A stretch of 64,000 bases of DNA, from assembly GCF_014650595.1 (NCBI RefSeq), contig NZ_BMVG01000003.1, forward strand, positions 124,001 to 188,000, in the 5' to 3' direction. Of this stretch, positions 51,544 to 59,323 are shown piece by piece. Under the pieces are notes generated by a model. That model was not told the origin of the DNA and searched no databases. It worked only from the letters and a program-made list of their open reading frames with translations. Position numbers and translations under genes: made by a program. This DNA is from Streptomyces alanosinicus. GTDB taxonomy: Bacteria > Actinomycetota > Actinomycetes > Streptomycetales > Streptomycetaceae. Numbering within the stretch: position 1 is the stretch's first letter; each line of letters opens with the position of its first letter.

Positions 51544-52166
51544 GGCGTGGGCTCGTCGCCGCGGAGGGGCACGGGTACCTGGTTGAAGCCGTAGTAGAGG
51601 GCCAGCAGGCCGTGGGCGGCCAGCGTGAGGGGGGCGGAGACGAAGGCAAGGGCCACGGTCAGGGGGTAGCCGAGGGAGCCCAGCGCGAACCGTGGCCGGG
51701 TCGCCCGGGCCGCCGTGGCGTCCACGCGCGGGTCGAAGAGGTGGCCGGTGCGGGTGAGGTGCCACCACAGGGCCTGGAAGGTGAGCGCCATGGCGACCAT
51801 GACCAGGCTGTAGACCGCGGCGGCCGCGTGCGAGGCGGTGCCCTCGCGCAGATACTCGGCGAGCATGGCGGTCGGCCAGGGCACGGCGGCCACGACCAGC
51901 AGGAGCAGCAGGTTCAGGAACATCAGCGGCCGGTCGACCCGGACGACGTAACTGAACACCTGGTGGTGGTTCACCCACATGATGCCGATGACCAGGAAAC
52001 TCACCACATAGGCGGCGTACGACGGCCACTGCGCGCCGATCGCCGTCCACAGGCCGCCGTGGTCACCGGCTTTGGGCACCTTGATGTCCAGGATGAGCAG
52101 CGTGATGGCGATGGCGAACACGCCGTCGCTGAAGGCCTCGACACGGCCGGACTCGTTCATGGGCAT
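51540..52166 (-). CDS. TMEM175-family potassium channel-like membrane protein
   Basis: A 208-residue membrane protein of the TMEM175 (DUF1211) family. The hallmark RVEAFSDGVFAIAITLLILD (about residues 8-27) contains FSDG, which in this family lines the pore entrance and replaces the TVGYG filter of normal potassium channels. Six membrane helices can be seen, including FLVIGIMWVNHHQVFSYVVR and LLLLLVVAAVPWPTAMLAEY. Bacterial members conduct K+ with little selectivity. ATG at 52166 (two adjacent Met codons). The neighbouring nucleobase permease is transcribed in the same direction and ends 74 bp away. Confidence 0.88.
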   Translation of the reverse strand: MPMNESGRVEAFSDGVFAIAITLLILDIKVPKAGDHGGLWTAIGAQWPSYAAYVVSFLVIGIMWVNHHQVFSYVVRVDRPLMFLNLLLLLVVAAVPWPTAMLAEYLREGTASHAAAAVYSLVMVAMALTFQALWWHLTRTGHLFDPRVDATAARATRPRFALGSLGYPLTVALAFVSAPLTLAAHGLLALYYGFNQVPVPLRGDEPTP

Positions 52167-52239
52167 GTGCTCAAGACTGCCCGATCGACAGGCGCGGGGG
52201 CACGGCAGGTGTCGCGCCTGCCGTGTCCCGGGCGGGTGT

Positions 52240-53607
52240 TCAGTGGGCCGGTGTGAGTTCCTGGCCCGCCTCCATCGGATGGGTGACGTCCTCGGCCTCC
52301 TTGCTCCTGCCGAGGTGGTTGAAGACGAGGTTGAGCAGGACGGCGGTGACGCAGCCGGTGGAGATGCCCGAGTCCAGGACGATCCTGGCGGTCTCCGGGA
52401 AGGCGTGGTAGAAGGCCGGCGCGGTGATCGGGATGATGCCGACCGCGAGGGAGACGGCGACGATGAGGACGTTGTTGTCCTTCTCCAGTCCGGCCCGGAC
52501 CAGGGTCTGGATGCCGCTCGCGGCGACCGAGCCGAACAGGACGACGCCGGCGCCGCCGAGGACCGGACGGGGGACGGCCGCGATGAGCGAGGCGGCCATC
52601 GGACACAGACCCATCAGGACCAGGAAGCCGCCGCCCACGGCCACCACGAACCGGCTGCGGATCCGGGTCATGGCGACCAGTCCGATGTTCTGGGCGAAGG
52701 CGCTGCACATGAAGCCGTTGAACAGCGGGCTGAGGGCGGAGCCGAGGGTGTCGGCGCGCAGGCCGGCCGCGATGGTCCGCTCGTCCGCCGGACGTTCGAC
52801 GATCTCGCCGAGCGCCAGCATGTCGGCCGTGGACTCGGTCATGGAGACGACCATGACCACGCACATCGACAGGATCGCCGCGATGTGGAAGGTGGGGGCG
52901 CCGAAGTGGAACGGCGTCGGGAAGCCGATGACGTCGGCGTGCGCGACGGGGCTGAAGTCGGTGGCGCCGAAGGGTATCGCGAGGAGCGAGCCGAGGATCA
53001 GGCCGAGCAGGACGGCGATCTGCTTGACGAAGCCGCGGGTGAAGCGGCGCAGCAGCAGGACGATGAGGAGGGTGCAGCCGGCCAGGGTGAGGTTGGTCGT
53101 CGAACCGTAGTCGTGCGCGGCGGGGTTCGGGCCCTGGGCCCAGCCGAAGGCGACGGGGAGCAGGGAGACACCGATCAGGGTGATGACCGAGCCGGTGACG
53201 ACGGGCGGGAAGAAGCGGACGGCCTTGCTGAAGAAGGGGGCGGCGAGGAAGCCGAGGAGGCCGGCCACGATGACCGCGCCGAAGATCATCGGCAGGGCGT
53301 CGGACTTGTCCTTGGCGGAGGCGACGATCGCCGTCATGGGGGCGACACCGGCGAAGGTGACGCCGTTGACGAAGGGCAGCCGGGCGCCGATCTTCCAGAA
53401 GCCGAGGGTCTGCAGGAAGGTGGCGAGCCCGGCGGTGAACAGACAGGCTCCGGTGAGGAAGGTGAGATCGGTGGCGGACAGGCCTACGGCCGCGCCGACG
53501 ATCAGGGGTGGGGCGACGACTCCCGCGTACATGGCAGCCACATGCTGCAGTCCGCTGGTCGCCATTTTGAGGGCGGGGAGTTTCTCGTCTACTGGATGGG
53601 CGGCCAC
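52240..53607 (-). CDS. NCS2-family xanthine/uric acid permease
   Basis: A 455-residue membrane transporter of the nucleobase:cation symporter 2 family with about 14 membrane helices. Family motifs are GLQHVAAMYAGVVAPPLIVG (start), VIGFPTPFHFGAPTFHIAAI, TESTADMLALGEIVERPADE and SAFAQNIGLVAMTRIRSRFV. The last helix reads DSGISTGCVTAVLLNLVFNH. The QNxGxVxxT-type motif of purine carriers is kept. It lies 382 bp downstream of the guanine deaminase on the same strand, in a purine-degradation block, so uptake of xanthine or urate is the likely job. A small ORF at 55446-55610 repeats its final helix. Confidence 0.9.
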   Translation of the reverse strand: MAAHPVDEKLPALKMATSGLQHVAAMYAGVVAPPLIVGAAVGLSATDLTFLTGACLFTAGLATFLQTLGFWKIGARLPFVNGVTFAGVAPMTAIVASAKDKSDALPMIFGAVIVAGLLGFLAAPFFSKAVRFFPPVVTGSVITLIGVSLLPVAFGWAQGPNPAAHDYGSTTNLTLAGCTLLIVLLLRRFTRGFVKQIAVLLGLILGSLLAIPFGATDFSPVAHADVIGFPTPFHFGAPTFHIAAILSMCVVMVVSMTESTADMLALGEIVERPADERTIAAGLRADTLGSALSPLFNGFMCSAFAQNIGLVAMTRIRSRFVVAVGGGFLVLMGLCPMAASLIAAVPRPVLGGAGVVLFGSVAASGIQTLVRAGLEKDNNVLIVAVSLAVGIIPITAPAFYHAFPETARIVLDSGISTGCVTAVLLNLVFNHLGRSKEAEDVTHPMEAGQELTPAH

Positions 53608-53670
53608 GGCGGCTCCTCCGGTCGGGTAACGCGTCGTCTACGCGGGTTTCATGGAGGTGGTGCAAGTGGT

Positions 53671-53713
53671 CTGGGGGCACCCCCGGCTCGAGCGAAGTCG
53701 AGAGTTGGGGGAG
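53671..53713. repeat. Streptomyces short intergenic repeat
   Basis: CTGGGGGCACCCCCGGCTCG followed by AGCGAAGTCGAGAGTTGGGGGAG forms a partly palindromic 43-bp unit. I recall this unit as widespread between Streptomyces genes. It lies upstream of the permease start. A related form is inside the synthetase gene at 41355-41387. Confidence 0.65.
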
Positions 53714-53757
53714 GGACCGGGGACGGGGTGGCGCTGAGCGGCGGAGCGGTGACCGTT

Positions 53758-53819
53758 CCGGGGCGCGTGTATCCGACACGCGCCCCGGAGCGGCTGCCGT
53801 GGACCCCGCTCGGGTCCAC
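53758..53819. terminator. Two consecutive hairpins downstream of the deaminase gene
   Basis: A perfect 13-bp stem (53758-53770 with 53776-53788, five-base loop) and an 8-bp stem (53799-53806 with 53812-53819) stand in the deaminase-to-permease gap. They suit a transcription terminator or mRNA-stabilising structure between the two same-strand genes. Confidence 0.6.
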
Positions 53820-53857
53820 GGACCCCGGCCGAGAGCCGTCCCTCCCGGCCGGAGTGC

Positions 53858-53930
53858 TTTCCGGCGAGCCGCCCGTACCGGGCGACCGCCATGTTTTCCG
53901 GCGAGCCGCCTGTACGCGGCGACCGCCAGG
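53858..53930. repeat. Two tandem copies of a 37-bp unit
   Basis: TTTCCGGCGAGCCGCC occurs at 53858-53873 and again at 53895-53910, each followed by GTAC and GGCGACCGCCA with one or two changes. The period is 37 bp. Only two copies exist, so it is a simple duplication or part of a dispersed repeat. Confidence 0.6.
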
Positions 53931-53989
53931 TCTGTGGAGTTGGTCCGGTGGGCCGGCCGTGGGAGCGGCCGGCCTCGCGTCGGCGGGGA

Positions 53990-55375
53990 TCAGGCCTGGG
54001 CGGCGATCCGGGCGAGGCGCTGGGCCTCCTCGCGGGTGGAGCGGGCGATGGCGTCCTCGTCGACGGTGACCAGACGGCCGTTGTCGACGATCTGCTCGCC
54101 GTTGACGAAGGACGCGGTGACGGGGGCCGCCGCACCGAAGACCAGCGCGGTCACCGGGTCGGCGATGGAGGCGTGGGCGAGGGTGTCCATCTTCCACAGC
54201 ACCACGTCGGCCAGCTTGCCGGGCTCCAGCGAGCCGATCTGGTCGGCGCGGCCGAGGACCTGGGCGCCGCCGTGGGTGCCGAGCCGCAGTGCCTGGCGGG
54301 CGTTCAGAGCGGCCTCGCGGTGGGCGCCGAGGCGGTTGATCAGCAGCGCGTTGCGCAGTTCGGTGTGGAGTTCGCCGGACTCGTTGGACGCGGTGCCGTC
54401 GACGCCGAGGCCGACCGGGACGCCGGCCCGGAGCATGTCGGGGACCCGGGCGATACCGGCGGCGAGGCGGGCGTTGGACGAGGGACAGTGGGCGACACCG
54501 GTCCTGGTCCGGCCGAAGGCGGCGATGTCGGAGTCGTTCATGTGGACGCAGTGCGCCATCCACACGTCCTCACCGAGCCAGCCGGTGGACTCGAAGTAGT
54601 CCGTCGGGCCCATGCCGAACAGTTCGTGGCAGAACTTCTCCTCCTCCACCGTCTCCGAGCCGTGGGTGTGCAGCCGTACGCCGAGGCGGCGGGCCAACTC
54701 GGCGCCCTGCCTGAGGAGTTCGGTGGAGACGGAGAACGGGGAGCAGGGGGCCACGGCCACCTGGGTCATGGCGTCGAAGGAGGCGTCGTGGTGCTGCTTG
54801 ACGGTCTCCTCGGTCGCCGCGAGCGCGCCCTCCAGGGTCTCCACGGCGAAGTCCGGCGGCAGGCCGCCGTCCTTCTCGCTGCGGTCCATCGAGCCACGGG
54901 CCAGCGTGAAGCGGACGCCCATCTCGGCGGCGGCGCGGATGATCGAGCCGGACAGGTCGCCGGAGCCGTGCGGGTAGACGTAGTGGTGGTCCATGGCGGT
55001 GGTGACACCGCCGCGGGCCATCATGGCGAGGGAGCCCTGCGCGGCCGCGTACGTCATCTGCTCGTCGATGCGCGCCCAGGTGGGGTAGAGCGCGACGAGC
55101 CAGTTGAACAGGTTGTGGTCGGTGGCCAGGCCCCGGGTGATCCACTGGTAGAAGTGGTGATGGGTGTTGACCAGACCGGGCGTGGCCAGATGGCCGCTCG
55201 CGTCGATCCGGCGCACCACGTTCTCCAGGCCCTCGGGGGCCTGGCCCGCGCCGATCGACTCGATGCGGTTGCCGGCGATGACGAGATACCCGGAGGCGTA
55301 CTCGGCGTCGCCCGCGTCCACGGTGGCGATCGCGCAGTTCTCGATGACGATGCGCTGGGCTGCCGATGCTGCCAT
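53990..55375 (-). CDS. Guanine/8-oxoguanine deaminase (amidohydrolase family)
   Basis: A 461-residue amidohydrolase. The metal HxH is in GLVNTHHHFYQWITRGLATD (about residues 67-86), followed by LARGSMDRSEKDGGLPPDFA, a substrate loop typical of 8-oxoguanine deaminases, then HTHGSETVEEEKFC, MAHCVHMNDSD and the final metal Asp in GLGVDGTASNES. KLADVVLWKMD closes the barrel domain. It should convert guanine (or 8-oxoguanine) to xanthine (or urate) in the purine-degradation block; uricase is 300 bp upstream on the same strand. ATG at 55375 with CTTGT-rich leader; a ribosome site GGAAGCACC is close to it. Confidence 0.9.
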   Translation of the reverse strand: MAASAAQRIVIENCAIATVDAGDAEYASGYLVIAGNRIESIGAGQAPEGLENVVRRIDASGHLATPGLVNTHHHFYQWITRGLATDHNLFNWLVALYPTWARIDEQMTYAAAQGSLAMMARGGVTTAMDHHYVYPHGSGDLSGSIIRAAAEMGVRFTLARGSMDRSEKDGGLPPDFAVETLEGALAATEETVKQHHDASFDAMTQVAVAPCSPFSVSTELLRQGAELARRLGVRLHTHGSETVEEEKFCHELFGMGPTDYFESTGWLGEDVWMAHCVHMNDSDIAAFGRTRTGVAHCPSSNARLAAGIARVPDMLRAGVPVGLGVDGTASNESGELHTELRNALLINRLGAHREAALNARQALRLGTHGGAQVLGRADQIGSLEPGKLADVVLWKMDTLAHASIADPVTALVFGAAAPVTASFVNGEQIVDNGRLVTVDEDAIARSTREEAQRLARIAAQA

Positions 55376-55445
55376 GGTGCTTCCTTGTCTTTCAGTGGCG
55401 GCCCGTGGACCGAAGGGGTGTCCACGAGGAGGGCACGGCAGGACC

Positions 55446-55610
55446 CTAGGAGGATTTGAGTGCCGGGGCGGGGCTGCCGCTCCGGGTGCCGAGATGATGG
55501 AAGAGCAGGTTCAGCAGGACGGCGACGAGCGCGCCCGCGCTGATGCCGGAACCGAGCACGGTCCGCGCCCAGGCCGGGGCTTCGGTCGACCCCTGTGCAG
55601 GCTGTGCCAT
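55446..55610 (-). CDS. 54-residue single-helix protein matching the last helix of the NCS2 permease
   Basis: A small ORF with a strong ribosome site (GGAGGGATCCCC before ATG). Residues 18-40 read WARTVLGSGISAGALVAVLL followed by NLLFHHLG, nearly the same as the final helix of the permease 3 kb away (SGISTGCVTAVLLNLVFNHLG). It therefore looks like the detached end of a permease gene, either a remnant of a lost paralogue or a small membrane protein kept for use. It lies between uricase and the deaminase, co-directional with both (64 bp after the uricase stop, 70 bp before the deaminase start). A C-terminal polar tail follows the helix. Confidence 0.6.
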   Translation of the reverse strand: MAQPAQGSTEAPAWARTVLGSGISAGALVAVLLNLLFHHLGTRSGSPAPALKSS

Positions 55611-55674
55611 GGGGATCCCTCCGGTGTTGCGAGTCCCCGGCCCGGGTGGCGGGACCGGGGACACGCGTCCCTCG

Positions 55675-56598
55675 TCAGAGGTTGGTCATGTCGACCGGGA
55701 TCTTCGGCTCACAGCCGTCCCGGAGGATGGTCGCCTCGATCAGGCCGTAGGGCCGGTCGGCGGCGTAGTAGACCTCGTTGTCGTTCTTGAGCCCGAAGGG
55801 CTCCAGGTCGACCAGGAAGTGGTGCTTGTTCGGCAGCGAGAAGCGGACCTCGTCGATCTCGCTGCGGTTGTTGATGATGCGCGAGCCCATCTGGTACAGC
55901 GTCTGCTGCAGGGAGAGGGAGTACGTCTCGGCGAAGGCCTGGAGCATGTGCTTCTTGACCTGCTCGTAGGACTTCTCCCAGTTGGGCATCCGCTGCTCGT
56001 CGTCGGTCCAGTTGAACCGCCAGCGGCCGGAGACCTGGGTGGCCAGGATGCGGTCGTACGCCTCCTGGAGGGTCGTGTACTTGTCCTTGACGTAGCCCCA
56101 GAACTCGGAGTTCGTCGAGTTCATCACGACCAGGTCCTTGAGGCCGGAGACGACCTCCCACTTCGCACCGTCGTAGGTGACCTGGGTGACGCGGGTCTCC
56201 TGGCCCTTGCGGACGAAGGAGTGGTTGACCTCGTCCGCGCCGATGAACTTGGAGTTGGCGTCGGAGGTGGCGATCCGCTCCCAGGCGTACTCCTCGATAC
56301 GGATCCGGGCCGTCTTGATCGGCTCCTGCGAGGTGACGAAGTGGCGGGCGAGATGGATGCCGAACTGCTCGGCGGACTCGATGCCGTACTCCTTGGCGAA
56401 CGCGAACACCGTGTTCTTGGTGGTGTCGGTCGGCAGGACGTTGGCGTTGGAGCCGGAGTAGTGGACCTCGTCCATGTCGCCGCTCAGGGCGACGGAGACA
56501 TTGAGGTCCTTGATGTGGTGGGTGGCGCCGTCCCGCGTGATCTTTACGACTCGGTTCTCGGCCTTGCCGTACTGGTTCTGTCCCAGAATGGTGGGCAT
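55675..56598 (-). CDS. pucL: Urate oxidase (uricase)
   Basis: A 307-residue cofactor-free urate oxidase, which turns urate, O2 and water into 5-hydroxyisourate and H2O2. The two T-fold repeats are visible: KNTVFAFAKEYGIESAEQFG (first repeat, with the catalytic Thr in TDTTKNT) and SEIDEVRFSLPNKHHFLVDL (second). VVSGLKDLVVMNSTNSEFWG is the signature region. Peroxide made here may explain the catalase gene 4 kb away under a similar promoter motif. The ATG at 56598 stands only 4 bp after the HIU hydrolase stop, so the three uric acid genes form one operon. Confidence 0.95.
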   Translation of the reverse strand: MPTILGQNQYGKAENRVVKITRDGATHHIKDLNVSVALSGDMDEVHYSGSNANVLPTDTTKNTVFAFAKEYGIESAEQFGIHLARHFVTSQEPIKTARIRIEEYAWERIATSDANSKFIGADEVNHSFVRKGQETRVTQVTYDGAKWEVVSGLKDLVVMNSTNSEFWGYVKDKYTTLQEAYDRILATQVSGRWRFNWTDDEQRMPNWEKSYEQVKKHMLQAFAETYSLSLQQTLYQMGSRIINNRSEIDEVRFSLPNKHHFLVDLEPFGLKNDNEVYYAADRPYGLIEATILRDGCEPKIPVDMTNL

Positions 56599-56602
56599 TT
56601 AG

Positions 56603-57007
56603 CTAGCTCCCTCGGTAAACGGAGTAGCCGAACGGGTTGAGCAGCAGCGGCACGTGGTAGTGCTCCCCGGGCTGCACGGCGAATGTGATCGCCACCTCGG
56701 GGAAGAACACGTCACCGCTGTCCCGATTCGCGGGGGCGTCCTGCTGCGCATCGGCTTGCTTCTTCGCACTGTGTGCTTCGAAATACGACTCGACGGCGAA
56801 GTCGAGCCGTACGTGTGTGGTGCCCTGCGGCAGTGCCGGCAGGTCCTTGCACCGGCCGTCGGCGTCGGTCGCCGAGCCGCCGAGCGTCTGCCACTGCGCG
56901 TCACGCCCGCCGCGGGCGGAGAGCTGGATGGCGACGCCCTCGGCGGGGCGGCCGATCGAGGTGTCCAGGATGTGGGTGGACACGGAGGCGGTGGTGCTGG
57001 TGCTCAT
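56603..57007 (-). CDS. uraH: 5-hydroxyisourate hydrolase (transthyretin-like)
   Basis: A 134-residue transthyretin-related protein that hydrolyses 5-hydroxyisourate to OHCU. The N-terminal STHILDTSIGRPAEGVAIQL holds the first active His (about residue 12), and the C-terminal YHVPLLLNPFGYSVYRGS is the diagnostic tetrapeptide YRGS motif. Length is slightly above the usual 110-120 because of an insertion (about residues 80-100, AKKQADAQQDAPANRDSG). The start at 57007 is the ATG that gives MSTSTTASVSTHIL. It lies between OHCU decarboxylase (4 bp upstream) and uricase (4 bp downstream) in an operon. Confidence 0.93.
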   Translation of the reverse strand: MSTSTTASVSTHILDTSIGRPAEGVAIQLSARGGRDAQWQTLGGSATDADGRCKDLPALPQGTTHVRLDFAVESYFEAHSAKKQADAQQDAPANRDSGDVFFPEVAITFAVQPGEHYHVPLLLNPFGYSVYRGS

Positions 57008-57011
57008 GGTG

Positions 57012-57524
57012 TCAGGCGTCCTCTTCGACGAGTCGGGCCAGTCGGATGCGGTTGATCTTGCCCAGCTCGGTGCGGACGATCTCCCGTTCCTGCTCCGGCG
57101 CGTTGCCGATCCGCTCCTTGACCGCGTCGCGCATCTGCTCACCGGTGCGCCCGGTGGCGCAGATCAGAAACACATGGCCGAACTTCTCCTGGTAGGCCAG
57201 GTTCAGTTCGAGCATCTCGGCCTTGAGCGCCTCGGCGGCGCCGGCCATGCCGGCCTGCTCCCGCGCGGAGGTGGGGTCGCCGGGCTTGGGACGGCCGATC
57301 GGCGGGTGCCCCGCCATGGCCTCCGCGAGGTCCGGCGTGGTCAGCTCGGCCATGGCGGCGTCACTGGCCGCGTAGAGGTCCTCGCGGGTGGCGTAGGGGC
57401 GGGCGGCGAGCAGTCGCCGGGCCCACTCGGCGGAGGCACACGCCTCATGGAGGGCGGCGAGAGCCGCGCGCTCCTCCAGATCATTGAACCGGGCCAGACC
57501 CGGGGGCGTGGAAGTCGAAGTCAC
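57012..57524 (-). CDS. uraD: 2-oxo-4-hydroxy-4-carboxy-5-ureidoimidazoline decarboxylase
   Basis: A 170-residue decarboxylase that turns OHCU into (S)-allantoin. Family motifs are GLARFNDLEERAALAALHEA (start), AMAGHPPIGRPKPGDPTSAR with the catalytic His of GHPPIG (about residue 95), and FGHVFLICATGRTGEQM. Length matches. It is the first gene of the uraD-uraH-uricase operon, and its promoter region carries the TTCAAC-type palindrome at 57599-57615, the same kind as in front of allantoinase and catalase. ATG at 57524; GGAGGCTCC precedes it. Confidence 0.93.
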   Translation of the reverse strand: MTSTSTPPGLARFNDLEERAALAALHEACASAEWARRLLAARPYATREDLYAASDAAMAELTTPDLAEAMAGHPPIGRPKPGDPTSAREQAGMAGAAEALKAEMLELNLAYQEKFGHVFLICATGRTGEQMRDAVKERIGNAPEQEREIVRTELGKINRIRLARLVEEDA

Positions 57525-57598
57525 GGGAGCCTCCGTGGCCGGATTCGGCCTTCGTGCTGAAGCGGGCTGCCGATAGCTAACGCTCCCGGAAACGCCAC

Positions 57599-57615
57599 GT
57601 CAACACTTTGTTGAA
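57599..57615. promoter_or_regulatory. TTCAAC-type palindrome upstream of the uric acid operon
   Basis: GTCAACACTTTGTTGAA, read on the plus strand, keeps the 6-5-6 layout with five of six half-site bases matching; TTCCGCG follows at 57618. It is 75 bp upstream of the uraD start. Confidence 0.6.
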
Positions 57616-57676
57616 AATTCCGCGTAACAAGCAGGGCGGCTCCGGGGCCCTCCCGTCGCCCCGCCGCCGTGGCCGA

Positions 57677-58039
57677 TCAGGCGCCCTTCTCCCGGTTGAG
57701 ATAGTTGTAGACCGTGAAACGGCTGACGCCGAGCGCGCCCGCCACGGTCTCCACACCGTGCCGTACGGCGAAGGCGCCCCGCGCTTCCAGCGTACGCACG
57801 ATCCCCTGTTTGGCCTTGCGGTCCAGATCGGCCAGCGGCCGGCCCTGGCGGCGCTCCATGGCGGCCAGGATGTGATCGAGGGAGTCGGCGAGCTGGGGCA
57901 GGCGCACGGCGACGGCGTCGACGCCCTCCCAGGCGAGGACGACATCCTCGGGGCCGGCCTCGTCCGGCGGGATCAGCTCCCCGCCCATGGCGTCGACCAG
58001 CGGCTTCACGGCCGTGATGAAGGGCTCGTCCCCGGTCAT
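57677..58039 (-). CDS. Small DauR/YheO-type helix-turn-helix protein
   Basis: A 120-residue protein. The C-terminal half (about residues 65-120: RPLADLDRKAKQGIVRTLEA then GVETVAGALGVSRFTVYNYL) is the helix-turn-helix found at the end of YheO/DauR-type regulators; the usual N-terminal PAS-like domain is replaced by a shorter alpha/beta part (PFITAVKPLVDAMGGELIPP, VVLAWEGVDAVAVRLPQLAD). It shares a 4-bp overlap with the small upstream gene 58036-58299, so they are translationally coupled. Its place between the uric acid operon and hyi makes it a second candidate regulator of these genes. Confidence 0.78.
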   Translation of the reverse strand: MTGDEPFITAVKPLVDAMGGELIPPDEAGPEDVVLAWEGVDAVAVRLPQLADSLDHILAAMERRQGRPLADLDRKAKQGIVRTLEARGAFAVRHGVETVAGALGVSRFTVYNYLNREKGA

Positions 58040-58299
58040 CTCTCCCCCTCCCCGATGCCGATCACATTGACCTGGAGCGAGATCCGGGTGGCGCCGGCCT
58101 GCAGGCTCTTGCGCAGCAGCGCGTCAACGGCGTCGAGCACACGGTCGGCGCCGCCCTCGGCCGTGTTGCCGAACGGGCCGACATCGACGGCGTCCAGTTC
58201 GGCCGTCTCGATGACCTCCCGCGCCACCAGGGCGTGCGCGGGTGCCTCGTCCAGGTCGAAGGGTTCGGTCGTGAACTCCACTCTCAATCGCACGCGCAC
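58036..58299 (-). CDS. Small alpha/beta protein, possibly thiamine-binding (MTH1187-like)
   Basis: An 87-residue protein of ferredoxin-like appearance: strand (RLRVEFTTEPFDL), helix (PAHALVAREVIETAEL), strand (AVDVGPFGNTAEGGAD), helix (RVLDAVDALLRKSLQAGA), strand (RISLQVNVIGIG). The order and the GPFGNTAEGG loop are reminiscent of the MTH1187/YkoF family (thiamine-related or unknown). The start may be GTG at 58299 or 58293. It overlaps the helix-turn-helix gene by four bases. One possibility is that it senses a ligand for that regulator, but this is only inference. Confidence 0.5.
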   Translation of the reverse strand: MRVRLRVEFTTEPFDLDEAPAHALVAREVIETAELDAVDVGPFGNTAEGGADRVLDAVDALLRKSLQAGATRISLQVNVIGIGEGER

Positions 58300-58397
58300 A
58301 ACCTAGCGCCCGGCGGCACTTTTCGGGCACCCGGCGACCGACCCCCCTTGACAAGCGCCGACACACGACGGCAATCTTCCATTAAGCAGAAACGAAC

Positions 58398-58412
58398 TTC
58401 CGCAATATGGAA
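58398..58412. promoter_or_regulatory. TTCCGCAA-type motif upstream of hyi
   Basis: TTCCGCAATATGGAA, 30 bp upstream of the hydroxypyruvate isomerase start, is a copy of the candidate AllR motif. A weaker copy, TTCCATTAAGCAGAA, is at 58377-58391. Confidence 0.6.
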
Positions 58413-58441
58413 TCTCGACTACGGAAGGGAGCGCGGCCCGA

Positions 58442-59281
58442 ATGGGATTCGCAGACCAGCGCTTCAACGTCAACCTGTCGATCCTCTTCACGGAACTCCC
58501 GCTCCTGGAGCGCCCCGCGGCCGCCGCCGCGGCGGGCTTCACGGCGGTCGAGCTGTGGTGGCCCTGGGTCGACGCCCCCACCCCCGAGCAGTCCGAGCTC
58601 GACGCCCTGAAGAAGGCGATCGAGGACGCGGGCGTCCGGCTCACGGGCCTGAACTTCTACGCCGGACAGCTGCCGGGCCCGGACCGCGGCGCCCTGTCGG
58701 TCCCCGGTGCGGAGTCGGACCGGTTCCGCGCCAACATCGACGTGGCCATCGCCTTCGCCCAGTCCCTCGGCTGCACGACGTTCAACGCCCTGTACGGCAA
58801 CCGTGTCGACGGCGTGGACCCGGCCGAGCAGGACGCGCTCGCCCTGGAGAACCTGGTCCTCGCGGCCCAGGCGGTCGGCCGGGTCGGCGGGACCGTCCTG
58901 ATCGAGGCCCTCAACCGGCCCGAGTCGCCGAAGTGCCCGATCGTGAGCGCGCCCGAGGCGATCGAGATCGTGGACAAGGTCAACGAGGCGACGGGCCTCG
59001 GGAACGCGAAGTTCCTGATGGACCTGTACCACCTGTCCATGAACGGCGAGGACCTGCCCTCGGCCATCGAGCAGTACGCCGCCAAGACCGGTCATGTCCA
59101 GATCGCGGACAACCCCGGCCGCGGCGCCCCCGGCACGGGCTCGCTCCCGCTGGAGGAGCTGCTCGACCAGCTGACGAAGGCCGGTTACGACGGCTGGGTG
59201 GGCCTGGAGTACAAGCCGGGCGACCGCCCGAGCGCCGAGTCCTTCGACTGGCTGCCGCGCGCAGCACGCGCCGCCCGCTGA
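58442..59281 (+). CDS. hyi: Hydroxypyruvate isomerase
   Basis: A 279-residue TIM-barrel isomerase that interconverts hydroxypyruvate and tartronate semialdehyde. Visible features are the opening FNVNLSILFTELPLLERPAA, EALNRPESPKCPI (metal-binding Glu), FLMDLYHLSMNGEDLPSAIE (His and Asp/Asn ligands), HVQIADNPGRGAPGTGSLPL and WVGLEYKPG. Length is normal for Hyi/Gip. It is followed after 42 bp by tartronate semialdehyde reductase, so the pair handles C3 products from glyoxylate. The glyoxylate carboligase that should feed them is not in this window. A candidate AllR site lies 30 bp upstream. Confidence 0.93.
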   Translation: MGFADQRFNVNLSILFTELPLLERPAAAAAAGFTAVELWWPWVDAPTPEQSELDALKKAIEDAGVRLTGLNFYAGQLPGPDRGALSVPGAESDRFRANIDVAIAFAQSLGCTTFNALYGNRVDGVDPAEQDALALENLVLAAQAVGRVGGTVLIEALNRPESPKCPIVSAPEAIEIVDKVNEATGLGNAKFLMDLYHLSMNGEDLPSAIEQYAAKTGHVQIADNPGRGAPGTGSLPLEELLDQLTKAGYDGWVGLEYKPGDRPSAESFDWLPRAARAAR

Positions 59282-59323
59282 ACCCCCCGACTTTGCAGAG
59301 CAGTTGAGAGAGGCACCCCCATC

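Noticed and set aside
53858..53930. CRISPR-like array
   Set aside because: Only two repeat units with essentially no spacer and no cas genes.
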